Part shown: one piece after another, positions 11,179 to 23,592 of the stretch
How positions within the stretch are numbered: position 1 is the first letter of the stretch
Layout of the letters: every line of letters starts with the position of its first letter
NCBI GenBank assembly: GCA_021234155.1
Contig: JAJEKV010000011.1
Coordinates: forward strand, 23,740,101 to 23,804,100
Source of the DNA: Isoetes taiwanensis
Lineage: Eukaryota > Streptophyta > Lycopodiopsida > Isoetales > Isoetaceae
DNA: 64,000 bases
Direction of reading: 5' to 3'
Position numbers and translations under genes: made by a program
Notes under the pieces: model-generated
Database searches by the model: none
What the model saw: only the letters and a program-made list of their open reading frames with translations
Told to the model about the DNA's origin: nothing

Positions 11179-14100
11179 GTAATGATAGAATGCAGTATTA
11201 TGTGTTGCTCACAAGAGATGAAACTTGTGGAACCATGGGATTTAAGAAAATAAGTAAGTTGTATAAGTGGACTTCTGAGATATTGAGCATTTTGGCTTTG
11301 CTACAACGTTATGTAAGCTCAGGTGAATATTAAGCTAAGGTAATTTTTTTGAAAGATGGAGGCTAATGTGACTTGATACATTTGTGCACTTGTTAAACCA
11401 TGAGTTGTATTTACGCTTTATACAGACGAGACTTTCTGGTGCTCGTGGCAATTTTGTAAGCATGAGATCCTAGCACTTGTGAAACTCTGAAATTTAGCAC
11501 TTGTGAAACTCTGAAATTTAAGGGATAAGGGATGATGTTATTTAGGAAATTCATTGCCATTAAATTTTTTTCTTTTGGCACGTTTCTAAACCTAATTCTA
11601 GTGCTCAAATATTTTTGTAAAACTCCAGAAAAAACAGGGTCGTTGGATCTGGACTCTAGGTTCAGATGTTGATTATAAACGAAGATGGGTTTGTACACCT
11701 TACGACCATGGTCACCTCTCCACCCTAAGGTATGAGGGTTTTCTTATTTAGATCTGTGAGCAGACAAGAGTCCAGGTGATTTATGGCAATAAGCATTTGA
11801 AGCAAAATATGTTGCCCGGATCTGAGCGCTACTGGAATTCCGATGTGTTCTACTAGCTGAGAATTGAGAGGGAACATAGAGCATTGAGCCGTCTGGCTTG
11901 GCAAAGCCTTACATGGAAGCAAAAGTAGTGTTGTTCCTGCCATCAACTATTGGAATCCTATTGGATTTGTGTGGCTGGGCATCGTTATGCGATGATGGTG
12001 TTGGGACAATTTCCATTGAAAGGGCATCTCTATAGCCTAAGGCAAGCTTGAGCAAGCTGGAGGCAGCACCAAAAACGATTCCATGGAGAAATCATTTGAT
12101 CTTCAACAAGCACTCAGGTTTGAGATTATACTTTGCATTTAGATGCTTAACACATGTATATACCCTGAATAATCTTGAAAATTATAGTGCTTAATACTTT
12201 TATCTGATTTTGCACAATCATACAACTTTTAATTTGAGTCAAGATTATGCTTAGTGCATGTAGATAGAAACAGTTCTCTATTGTAAATCTAGCAGCTGCA
12301 TCTATCATAATCATTAAGTGGCAGTGGTCTGAACCCGTGATTGCAAAAGGCTTTAACAGATCTGGAGGTTTGGGTACATTATTTAACATGTTTTTTCAAC
12401 TTATGAGCCATTCGAGTTTTGCTGCAGAACAGGGCCTGTAAAAACTTGGTTATATGCATGTATTCGCTTTGTTATTTTAACATGGACCTGAGTCTCTAAA
12501 TTCTATTCCCTGGGGATTGATTACATAGCTTAGCTTTGTGTATCGTGATTACATACTTTGCTTTCTGACCATAAAGCACAGCTATAGACATCATTGCATC
12601 TATACATCTATGATCTATGCATCTGTGTGATGTATGTTGGGTTAAGGCAAGTCCAGATCCGGAATAAAATTTAAAGTAACGACTTAATGTATGAGTCTGA
12701 ACATGAATGGACATGCAGCTATTAATATGGTCCTCCTATTCGTTACTGCATGAAGTTGGTCCTTTTTAATTCTAAAGCATGAATATCTCTGCTGCAAGGG
12801 GCTGAGGGCATAAGTTTTAATGCATTTGACACAGATTAGAGCTATTGGAAGCTTTGCATGTTGCATAGATCTGCCACGGATCCAGAAGTTAAGGAGATGT
12901 GCCTTTTAATTCTAAGGCATAGATGCATGCTCTGAGCGTAGAAGCTTTTCTCTTTTAGCTGTAAAACAAGGCCTGTAACATCATAATTATCTTGCTGGCT
13001 AGCATGGCTGCGGCATATAGATGCTTGTCACATTTGTAGAGCTGGATTATGCATTGTTTATGTAGAGCATACTAACATGGTCATTTGACATTAGTAAAAG
13101 CTTGTGCATGTTAGTGGATTAACTTGTGTAGCAAACGTTCGTTTGAAGATGCTTTTTGCAAGGCTGAATTACTGCATTATATAGCTCAGAACAGGGGCAG
13201 ACTTGAAATTGTAAATGTGCTTAGATATTATTGCAGATAGATACATTTGTTTACTATTTAATAATGGATATGGTTCGCATGCTTAATTCTCTACTGCTTG
13301 CTTTTATTTATTCATCTATATAATGGTAATACCCTGTTGGTTATGGCACTGCCTTTATTTTTAGTCATCTATATAATGATAATATGATTTCTGCATAGCT
13401 TAGAGACCTTGCTGGTTGAGGCACTGACAGAATTTTGCATGAACAATGGATATGCTGACTTGAACTGTGGATATGATGACAGTGGATTGATATTGAAGCA
13501 TGCAGCGCATATGTAGGGAGTTGTTTACACAATGGTTAAAGCATATGCAGAATATGGAGCTACTAATAATGTATTTGAAATCTGACTATTAGCTACGAGT
13601 ATATTAGGGCAGAGACGTTCTACATAGAAACTTAATTTGCAGATTGTCCAGGGTCCTTTTACTGACACGGATTAAGGGCTGGCCACTCATAGCTCAATAT
13701 GACCTATGCATCTTAGCTAAACTTTAAATGATGCATTAGGTGTAATCTACAATATGCTCAGAAAAACAGGCCCCTTGAATGGTATAATTAAGGGCATGCT
13801 ATTTTACTTGCCTTGGTTCTAGGGTGTAGAAAAATCTTTTCTCCTTGTTTTTTTATAGGATTCAAGCAAGGTGAAGGGTGATAAACTTAAAAGACCCAAT
13901 GACACCTGCTAGTAGCTTAGGCTTTTACCCATGTTCTTGGCTAACTGTCCTCTGGTTCTACTGCAGGTAACAGGGTCTTTTACTCCTTGCTATGTTTCTT
14001 TAGCATGTTACGAATATTTTGAAACTGCTCAAGACAGTTGCAGATGCTCAAGAGGAGTGTTTCAATACATTTCAAATGACATTGGCTGATGCCTTAATTT

Positions 14101-14930
14101 TACATGGTATTTGTAATGTTTTTCTACTAGAGAGGCAAATAATGATGGCCTACTTTTTACTACATAAGGCAATCTCTACTTTAAAGGATTCTAGCCTTGT
14201 AAAAATGTCTAGGGATTGTGTTTCATGACTATAATTAAATATTGGAAGTTTCTTATGTAACCATGTCTTTGGCCTAAGTTCAAATGCACCTGGTTGATCT
14301 TAGGGCTGCTTATTGAATCATGACTTGTTCTTGCAAAGATCATGTCATGATTAAAAGTTATGAAGGTCTTAGGACCTGATTGACTTAAAAGGTTTTTTTT
14401 CTTATCCCCAGTTTATTGGTTATACCAATAGCCAAGGTGTGGTTACTTTCAGGTGTTGTCTTTTCTTTTATTCTATTTTACTAAAAAAATCTTATTTCAC
14501 TTATATAGGGCATTGGCATTGGCATTAGCGAGACCTATGACAAGAACAAACTAGCAGAAAGAAGGGGAATGCATTGAGAAACAGAGGTAATAGGACAATC
14601 ATTGTTTATGAAAGTATTCCACTTGAAGCTAAATTGTAGACCATATTTGGCACTTAAACTAATCTTTTGGCATTGGCCTGGGCTAACTCTTATTAGGGGT
14701 GTGTTCACCAATCTTGATAAGAAAGATGATATTTTGAAGAATCTAAGTGAGCATTTGTCCACTTGTTTGCCATTTGGCTTTTTTATAAAAAATGTGCACT
14801 TGCGATAAGAGTTAGGCAATATAGGTAGGGTAGGGCTTTGGCAACAAGGTCCTACTCTCCTTGTTGCATGCTTTTATTTATGACTTTGGCCCACCCCGAC
14901 CTACGGTAGGAGGAAGGTTTTTTTTATTAA
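11179..14930 (+). repeat. 3.75-kb direct repeat, unit 1 (uninterrupted)
   Basis: The unit begins GTAATGATAGAATGCAG and is 3,752 bp to the same phrase at 14931. It is the only uninterrupted full copy and serves as the reference. It has no long open frame, but several stretches look like decayed exons: about 11960-12118 (GTISIERASL, stop, SLSKLEAAPKTIPWRNH), 13860-13912 after a TTTTATAG acceptor (DSSKVKGDKLKRPND), and 14509-14586 between TATATAG and GAG/GTAATA (ETYDKNKLAERRGMH). I do not recognise the parent gene. A 24-bp internal duplication (AGCACTTGTGAAACTCTGAA...) lies at about 11471-11520. Confidence 0.85.
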
Positions 14931-17337
14931 GTAATGATAGAATGCAGTATTATGTGTTGCTCACAAGAGATGAAACTTGTGGAACCATGGGATTTAAGAA
15001 AATAAGTAAGTTGTATAAGTGGACTTCTGAGATATTGAGCATTTTGGCTTTGCTACGACGTTATGTAAGCTCAGGTGAATATTAAGCTAAGGTAATTTTT
15101 TTGAAAGATGGAGGCTAATGTGACTTGATACATTTGTGCACTTGTTAAACCATGAGTTGTATTTACGCTTTATACAGACGAGACTTTCTGGCGCTCGTGG
15201 CAATTTTGTAAGCATGAGATCCTAGCACTTGTGAAACTCTGAAATTTAGCACTTGTGAAACTCTGAAATTTAAGGGATAAGGGATGATGTTATTTAGGAA
15301 ATTCATTGCCATTAAATTTTTTTCTTTTGGCACGTTTCTAAACCTAATTCTAGTGCTCAAATATTTTTGTAAAACTCCAGAAAAAACAGGGTCGTTGGAT
15401 CTGGACTCTAGGTTCAGATGTTGATTATAAACGAAGATGGGTTTGTACACCTTACGACCATGGTCACCTCTCCACCCTAAGGTATGAGGGTTTTCTTATT
15501 TAGATCTGTGAGCAGACAAGAGTCCAGGTGATTTATGGCAATAAGCATTTGAAGCAAAATATGTTGCCCTGATCGGCGCTCACTTTGAATTCCGATGTGT
15601 TCTACTAGCTGAGAATTGAGAGGGAACATAGAGCATTGAGCCGTCTGGCTTGGCAAAGCCTTACATGGAAGCAAAAGTAGTGTTGTTCCTGCCATCAACT
15701 ATTGGAATCCTATTGGATTTGTGTGGCTGGGCATCGTTATGCGATGATGGTGTTGGGACAATTTCCATTGAAAGGGCATCTCTATAGCCTAAGGCAAGCT
15801 TGAGCAAGCTGGAGGCAGCACCAAAAACGATTCCATGGAGAAATCATTTGATCTTCAACAAGCACTCAGGTTTGAGATTATACTTTGCATTTAGATGCTT
15901 AACACATGTATATACCCTGAATAATCTTGAAAATTATAGTGCTTAATACTTTTATCTGATTTTGCACAATCATACAACTTTTAATTTGAGTCAAGATTAT
16001 GCTTAGTGCATGTAGATAGAAACAGTTCTCTATTGTAAATCTAGCAGCTGCATCTATCATAATCATTAAGTGGCGATTAATCTACGAACCCGTGATTGCA
16101 AAAGGCTTTAACGGATCTGGAGGTTTGGGTACATTATTTAACATGTTTTTTCAACTTATGAGCCATTCGAGTTTTGCTGCAGAACAGGGCCTGTAAAAAC
16201 TTGGTTATATGCATGTATTCGCTTTGTTATTTTAACATGGACCTGAGTCTCTAAATTCTATTCCCTGGGGATTGATTACATAGCTTAGCTTTGTGTATCG
16301 TGATTACATACTTTGCTTTCGACCATAAAGCACAGCTATAGACATCATTGCATCTATACATCTATGATCTATGCATCACGTGTGATGTATGTTGGGTTAA
16401 AACAAGTCCGATCGGAATAAAATTTAAAGTAACGACTTAATGTATGAGTCTGAACATGAATGGACATGCAGCTATTAATATGGTCCTCCTATTCGTTACT
16501 GCATGAAGTTGGTCCTTTTTAATTCTAAAGCATGAATATCTCTGCTGCAAGGGGCTGAGGGCATAAGTTTTAATGCATTTGACACAGATTAGAGCTATTG
16601 GAAGCTTTGCATGTTGCATAGATCTGCCACGGATCCAGAAGTTAAGGAGATGTGCCTTTTAATTCTAAGGCATAGATGCATGCTCTGAGCGTAGAAGCTT
16701 TTCTCTTTTAGCTGTAAAACAAGGCCTGTAACATCATAATTATCTTGCTGGCTAGCATGGCTGCGGCATATAGATTCTTGTCACATTTGTAGAGCTGGAT
16801 TATGCATTGTTTATTATGTAGAGCATACTAACATGGTCATTTGACATTAGTAAAAGCTTGTGCATGTTAGTGGATTAACTTGTGTAGCAAACGTTCGTTT
16901 GAAGATGCTTTTTGCAAGGCTGAATTACTGCATTATATAGCTCAGAACAGGGGCAGACTTGAAATTGTAAATGTGCTTAGATATTATTGCAGATAGATAC
17001 ATTTGTTTACTATTTAATAATGGATATGGTTCGCATGCTTAATTCTCTACTGCTTGCTTTTATTTATTCATCTATATAATGGTAATACCCTGTTGGTTAT
17101 GGCACTGCCTTTATTTTTAGTCATCTATATAATGATAATATGATTTCTGCATAGCTTAGAGACCTTGCTGGTTGAGGCACTGACAGAATTTTGCATGAAC
17201 AATGGATATGCTGACTTGAACTGTGGATATGATGACAGTGGATTGATATTGAAGCATGCAGCGCATATGTAGGGAGTTGTTTACACAATGGTTAAAGCAT
17301 ATGCAGAATATGGAGCTACTAATAATGTATTTGAAAT

Positions 17338-19779
17338 TTTTTTTAACATAACAACGAGCATACAACTACCATTAATATTAATTAACACAAACCATTGTAT
17401 CTAACACGTTTAAATTAAAATCCCCCTGAAACCCCCTTTGGTTTGGGTGCATATTCACACGGGGGGTTACTCCGGGCACCGAGAGCTGTCGGATGGGCAT
17501 ATTTGCCATTTATTCCTTCATCTGGACCGTACATAGCAATCCTCGTTTGTGGGGTATGCCTGTACAAGTTTTTGTATACTGTATATTAAGGTTTATAAAA
17601 TACTATAAGGTTTGAGAGAATATACTTAATGGTGTTAATTTTGTACATGTATTGTAAATTTTAGGGGCTCTCCATTTGCCCTCGTAACCCCCGTGTTAAT
17701 ATGCACCCAAACCAAAGGGGGTTTCAGGGGGATTTTAATTTAAACGTGTTAGATACAATGGTTTGTGTTAATTAATATTAATGGTAGTTGTATGCTCGTT
17801 GTTATGTTAAAAAAAATTTTGGGCCCTTCGGGCCCTAACAAAAGGAAACATAAAAATAGCATTGCAAACATAAAGAGAGCAAGATATATGCCTGATCCAC
17901 CTCTTATATAGTCACAAGTTGAAGTTGCTTAAATAATATAAACAAATGAATGTGTATAAGTAACCATGAAAGTAGCAACCTAATTAGAGACAATGCAAAA
18001 AATCATTCCTCCCAAAACTCTTCTCATAACAATACTTCATTTCACATTGTTGGAAATCTATTCAATGAGATAGAATGCTGTCAGATAGAAGCATCATCCA
18101 CACAAATCATGCTCTTGGCATCCCACATTTGCTGTGTAGGTTCTAGAACTGTTTCACATTCAACCACCACCACATGGGCCTTAGGCAACCGGATGCCACT
18201 TGAGGCATCCGCAATCATCCTTCATCTTTGGCATGGCATTGCAAAATCTGGTGCAAACAAAAACCTCGATAAATGGTATTTGAGAGTTTTCTTTGTATCA
18301 AGGAACATTTAAGCTAGAACACTTATACCGTTTAGCATTACTTCACTTTTAGAATCACCTCCTTAATCACTTAATCAACGCCTTAATCTTCATGTTACAG
18401 GAGCAAGTCACGGTAATTTGTTTGCTCATCCGATTGGCGATTCTATAAACATGGTAGATCCTCCATTGAGAACAATATTACGGATAAGTCCTCCCTAATA
18501 TCCACATCACACCATGATAGACTTGTATGTTGGCTCTTATATGCCTACAACCTCCATGCCGGTTATAGAAGGCTGAAATAGAACCTCTGGATATGTCACC
18601 GCTTAGCTCCAATAGTAATAACACGGTTCTCGAAACAATCTAAAATGTAAAATATCTGAACAATATTTATGGATTTACCAAATGATGAATGTGTATGCCT
18701 CGAAGATTGAAACAAGTAGAAAATGGAAAGGAGCTTAGAGGTTTACTTGAGATATGCGATTTTAATAGATTCGACTTTTTGTGCTTGAGATATGTGTCAT
18801 TTTAACACTTTGCTAAAACACCACATAATCTTCACCCATTTGACTGAAATACAATAATCTATCGGTTATGCAAAAGACTACCGAAAAGTTCCAAAGATTC
18901 ACCGAGATTACATGTCTGGATGACCCCCTTCACCTTTCTTCCTCCTGTTTACATTACAAGAATGTTTCCAAAAATCGTGTTTACGTAAAGAGTCTTTGCT
19001 AAACTCTCGAGATGAACCCAAGGATCTCTGACTAAAATACATCAGTCCTTTGCGAGATCTACAATGAATTGCGTAGTTAAAGGCTTCTTGTGCAATTTCA
19101 AGCTAGTTTTGGTCGGAATGGAGTTTGACCATCAAAGCGATGCTTGCTCGCCTGCTGCTTCCTCCCTTCGCTACTATCTGCTCCTCTCATGAATCCATTT
19201 TGACCACTTGGCCCTTTGCATCGACCCTTTGTCGCCCTCTGTTGCCAAGATTTTTCCATTCCGGTGGCCTGCCTAGCCACCGTTGTTGCAAAACAGAATG
19301 TTGGGCAAAGTCAAAACTTAGAAAAATAAGACAAACCCTCTTTGCATCGGACCCTCACATTTGCCAAGATTTTTCCATTCCGGTGGCCTGCCCTAGCCCC
19401 CGTTGTTGCAAAGCGAGAATCTTGGGCAAAGTCAAAACTTAGAAAAATAAGACAAACCCTAAAACTAGCAGCTCGACATCTGCATGTATGTAACCTTGAG
19501 ATGTGAGGAAAAATAACAATAAAATAATTATGAGCCCTTAGATTAAAAGTGAGAGGGTCGATCTTGGCCATTGGAATGGTATGGGAGAAATTGGATGGCA
19601 CAAAAATCATAGGAACATGGGCCAAACCATGGCAGAGTGGAATTAAAAGAGAAAAATATAGTGTGCACTCTAGATGTACGCATTAGTACACTCCATGCAA
19701 TACGGACTCCAAATCATAGTAAAACCATTGCAAAAAGTGTACAAAAATACAAAAAAAACCCCCTGTTATAATGCTACAT
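17338..19779 (+). mobile_element. Modular element copy 1, inserted in array unit 2 (2,442 bp)
   Basis: Its limits are set by comparison with the uninterrupted unit 1. The left part (17338-17818) is a foldback structure: about 128-bp arms, inverted copies of each other, containing ACAACGAGCATACAAC and TTTGGTTTGGGTGCATATT. It is followed by AAAAAAAATTTT and the hairpin GGGCCC-TTC-GGGCCC (17821-17835). Then come about 1.8 kb of unrelated cargo and a 117-bp right module (19663-19779) starting GTGCACTCTAGATGTACGCA and ending CCCCTGTTATAATGCTACAT. The same architecture recurs at 43259-44895 and 44896-47713 with different cargo. No clear target duplication is visible; six target bases seem to have been lost. 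Class unknown: Helitron-like or MULE-like are both possible. Confidence 0.65.
19215..19460. repeat. ~120-bp tandem duplication inside the cargo
   Basis: A unit containing TTTGCATCG, CCAAGATTTTTCCATTCCGG, GCCTAGCC and GGGCAAAGTCAAAACTTAG occurs at 19215-19339 and again at 19341-19460 with a few differences. No coding function is evident. Confidence 0.8.
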
Positions 19780-22700
19780 ATTAGCTACGAGTATATTAGG
19801 GCAGAGACGTTCTACATAGAAACTTAATTTGCAGATTGTCCAGGGTCCTTTTATTGACACGGATTAAGGGCTGGCCACTCATAGCTCAATATGACCTATG
19901 CATCTTAGCTAAACTTTAAATGATGCATTAGGTGTAATCTACAATATGCTCAGAAAAACAGGCCCCTTGAACGGTATAATTAAGGGCATGCTATTTTACT
20001 TGCCTTGGTTCTAGGGTGTAGAAAAATCTTTTCTCCTTGTTTTTTTATAGGATTCAAGCAAGGTGAAGGGTGATAAACTTAAAAGACCCAATGACACCTG
20101 CTAGTAGCTTAGGCTTTTACCCATGTTCTTGGCTAACTGTCCTCTGGTTCTACTGCAGGTAACAGGGTCTTTTACTCCTTGCTATGTTTCTTTAGCATGT
20201 TACGAATATTTTGAAACTGCTCAAGACAGTTGCAGATGCTCAAGAGGAGTGTTTCAATACATTTCAAATGACATTGGCTGATGCCTTAATTTTACATGGT
20301 ATTTGTAATGTTTTTCTACTAGAGAGGCAAATAATGATGGCCTACTTTTTACTACATAAGGCAATCTCTACTTTAAAGGATTCTAGCCTTGTAAAAATGT
20401 CTAGGGATTGTGTTTCATGACTATAATTAAATATTGGAAGTTTCTTATGTAACCATGTCTTTGGCCTAAGTTCAAATGCACCTGGTTGATCTTAGGGCTG
20501 CTTATTGAATCATGACTTGTTCTTGCAAAGATCATGTCATGATTAAAAGTTATGAAGGTCTTAGGACCTGATTGACTTAAAAGGTTTTTTTTCTTATCCC
20601 CAGTTTATTGGTTATACCAATAGCCAAGGTGTGGTTACTTTCAGGTGTTGTCTTTTCTTTTATTCTATTTTACTAAAAAATTCTTATTTCACTTATATAG
20701 GGCATTGGCATTGGCATTAGCGAGACCTATGACAAGAACAAACTAGCAGAAAGAAGGGGAATGCATTGAGAAACAGAGGTAATAGGACAATCATTGTTTA
20801 TGAAAGTATTCCACTTGAAGCTAAATTGTAGACCGTATTTGGCACTTAAACTAATCTTTTGGCATTGGCCTGGGCTAACTCTTATTAGGGGTGTGTTCAC
20901 CAATCTTGATAAGAAAGATGATATTTTGAAGAATCTAAGTGAGCATTTGTCCACTTGTTTGCCATTTGGCTTTTTTATAAAAAATGTGCACTTGCGATAA
21001 GAGTTAGGCAATATAGGTAGGGTAGGGCTTTGGCAACAAGGTCCTACTCTCCTTGTTGCATGCTTTTATTTATGACTTTGGCCCACCCCGACCTACGGTA
21101 GGAGGAAGGTTTTTTTTATTAAGTAATGATAGAATGCAGTATTATGTGTTGCTCACAAGAGATGAAACTTGTGGAACCATGGGATTTAAGAAAATAAGTA
21201 AGTTGTATAAGTGGACTTAGAGATATTGAGCATTTTGGCTTTGCTACTGACGTTATGTAAGCTCGGTGAATATTAAGCTAAGGTAATTTTTTTTTGAAAG
21301 ATGGAGGCTAATGTGACTTGATACATTTGTGCACTTGTTAAACCATGAGTTGTATTTACGCTTTATACAGACGAGACTTTCTGGTGCTCGTGGCAATTTT
21401 GTAAGCATGAGATCCTAGCACTTGTGAAACTCTGAAATTTAGCACTTGTGAAACTCTGAAATTTAAGGGATAAGGGATGATGTTATTTAGGAAATTCATT
21501 GCCATTAAATTTTTTTCTTTTGGCACGTTTCTAAACCTAATTCTAGTGCTCAAATATTTTTGTAAAACTCCAGAAAAAACAGGGTCATTGGATCTGGACT
21601 CTAGGTTCAGATGTTGATTATAAACGAAGATGGGTTTGTACACCTTACGACCATGGTCACCTCTCCACCCTAAGGTATGAGGGTTTTCTTATTTAGATCT
21701 GTGAGCAGACAAGAGTCCAGGTGATTTATGGCAATAAGCATTTGAAGCAAAATATGTTGCCCGGATCTGAGCGCTACTGGAATTCCGATGTGTTCTACTA
21801 GCTGAGAATTGAGAGGGAACATAGAGCATTGAGCCGTCCCGGCTTGGCAAAGCCTTACATGGAAGCAAAAGTAGTGTTGTTCCTGCCATCAACTATTGGA
21901 ATCCTATTGGATTTGTGTGGCTGGGCATCGTTATGCGATGATGGTGTTGGGACAATTTCCATTGAAAGGGCATCTCTATAGCCTAAGGCAAGCTTGAGCA
22001 AGCTGGAGGCAGCACCAAAAACGATTCCATGGAGAAATCATTTGATCTTCAACAAGCACTCAGGTTTGAGATTATACTTTGCATTTAGATGCTTAACACA
22101 TGTATATACCCTGAATAATCTTGAAAATTATAGTGCTTAATACTTTTATCTGATTTTGCACAATCATACAACTTTTAATTTGAGTCAAGATTATGCTTAG
22201 TGCATGTAGATAGAAACAGTTCTCTATTGTAAATCTAGCGGTGCATCTATCATAATCATTAAGTGGCGATGAAGTCTCGAACCCGTGATTGCAAAAAGGC
22301 TTTAACAGATCTGGAGGTTTGGGTACATTATTTAACATGTTTTTTCAACTTATGAGCCATTCGAGTTTTGCTGCAGAACAGGGCCTGTAAAAACTTGGTT
22401 ATATGCATGTATTCGCTTTGTTATTTTAACATGGACCTGAGTCTCTAAATTCTATTCCCTGGGGATTGATTACATAGCTTAGCTTTGTGTATCGTGATTA
22501 CATACTTTGCTTTCTGACCATAAAGCACAGCTATAGACATCATTGCATCTATACATCTATGATCTATGCATGCATGTGATGTATGTTGGGTTAAAGACAA
22601 GTCCAGATCCGGAATAAAATTTAAAGTAACGACTTAATGTATGAGTCGAACATGAATGGACATGCGACTATTAATATGGTCCTCCTATTAAATTCTTGCA

Positions 22701-23592
22701 TGAAGTTGGTCCTTTTAATTCTAAAGCATGAATATCTCTGCTTTGCAAAGGGAGGGCATAAGTTTTAATGCATTTGACACAGATTAGAGCTATTGGAAGC
22801 TTTGCATGTTGCATAGATCTGCCACGGATCCAGAAGTTAAGGAGATGTGCCTTTTAATTCTAAGGCATAGATGCATGCTCTAAGCGTAGAAGCTTTTCTC
22901 TTTTAGCTGTAAAACAAGGCCTGTAACATCATAATTATCTTGCTGGCTAGCATGGCTGCGGCATATAGATGCTTGTCACATTTGTAGAGCTGGATTATGC
23001 ATTGTTTATGTAGAGCATACTAACATGGTCATTTGACATTAGTAAAAGCTTGTGCATGTTAGTGGATTAACTTGTGTAGCAAACGTAACAAGGTTTAAAA
23101 TGAAACGCACTTATTTAAGAAGTGCGTTTGAAAGATTCCCTCAAAAAAATTAGAAATTTTTAAAAAGAGCAAAAAAATAGAGGCATTCAAGTTTTTTGGA
23201 TATGATTTTTGCAAAGCCGTCATGAAAACAACACTTTTGAAGAAAAATACTCTAAAAGCATAGGACCAAAAAAAAAAAGGAAGCCATTTAGGGGGGTCAA
23301 GCAGAATTTTACGGGAGCCATAGAATTTCCATTGCCAAAATACATGCAATTGAAGTAGGTTGTGTTGCAAAGCGTGCATGAATACTCTCACGGTAGCAGA
23401 ACACATCGTTTAGCAGAAATAAATTCTTTAAACTTTTAACGGAGAAGAAAGCATTCGAAGTAAGTATTCATATTAAATAGTGTTACCAAAAGTTGTTACA
23501 TAGCACTATCTGTATAAGGTCTTTAAATAACGGGGGCATGTCACGCGACCAATTTGCGAGAATGTTTCAAGTAAGAAATAGTCGGTCGCGGC

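Larger units (their letters stand above)
14931..21122 (+). repeat. 3.75-kb direct repeat, unit 2 (carries a 2.4-kb insertion)
   Basis: It is collinear with unit 1 to 17337 and again from 19780; without the insertion it is 3,750 bp. Nucleotide identity to unit 1 is very high, with differences concentrated at CTG/CAG sites, for example around 15565-15590 and 16070-16085. Six bases (CTGACT) present in unit 1 at the insertion point are absent. Confidence 0.85.

Noticed and set aside
17950-18312. 120-aa ORF in the cargo of modular element copy 1
   Set aside because: No recognisable domain and no supporting splice context; likely chance.
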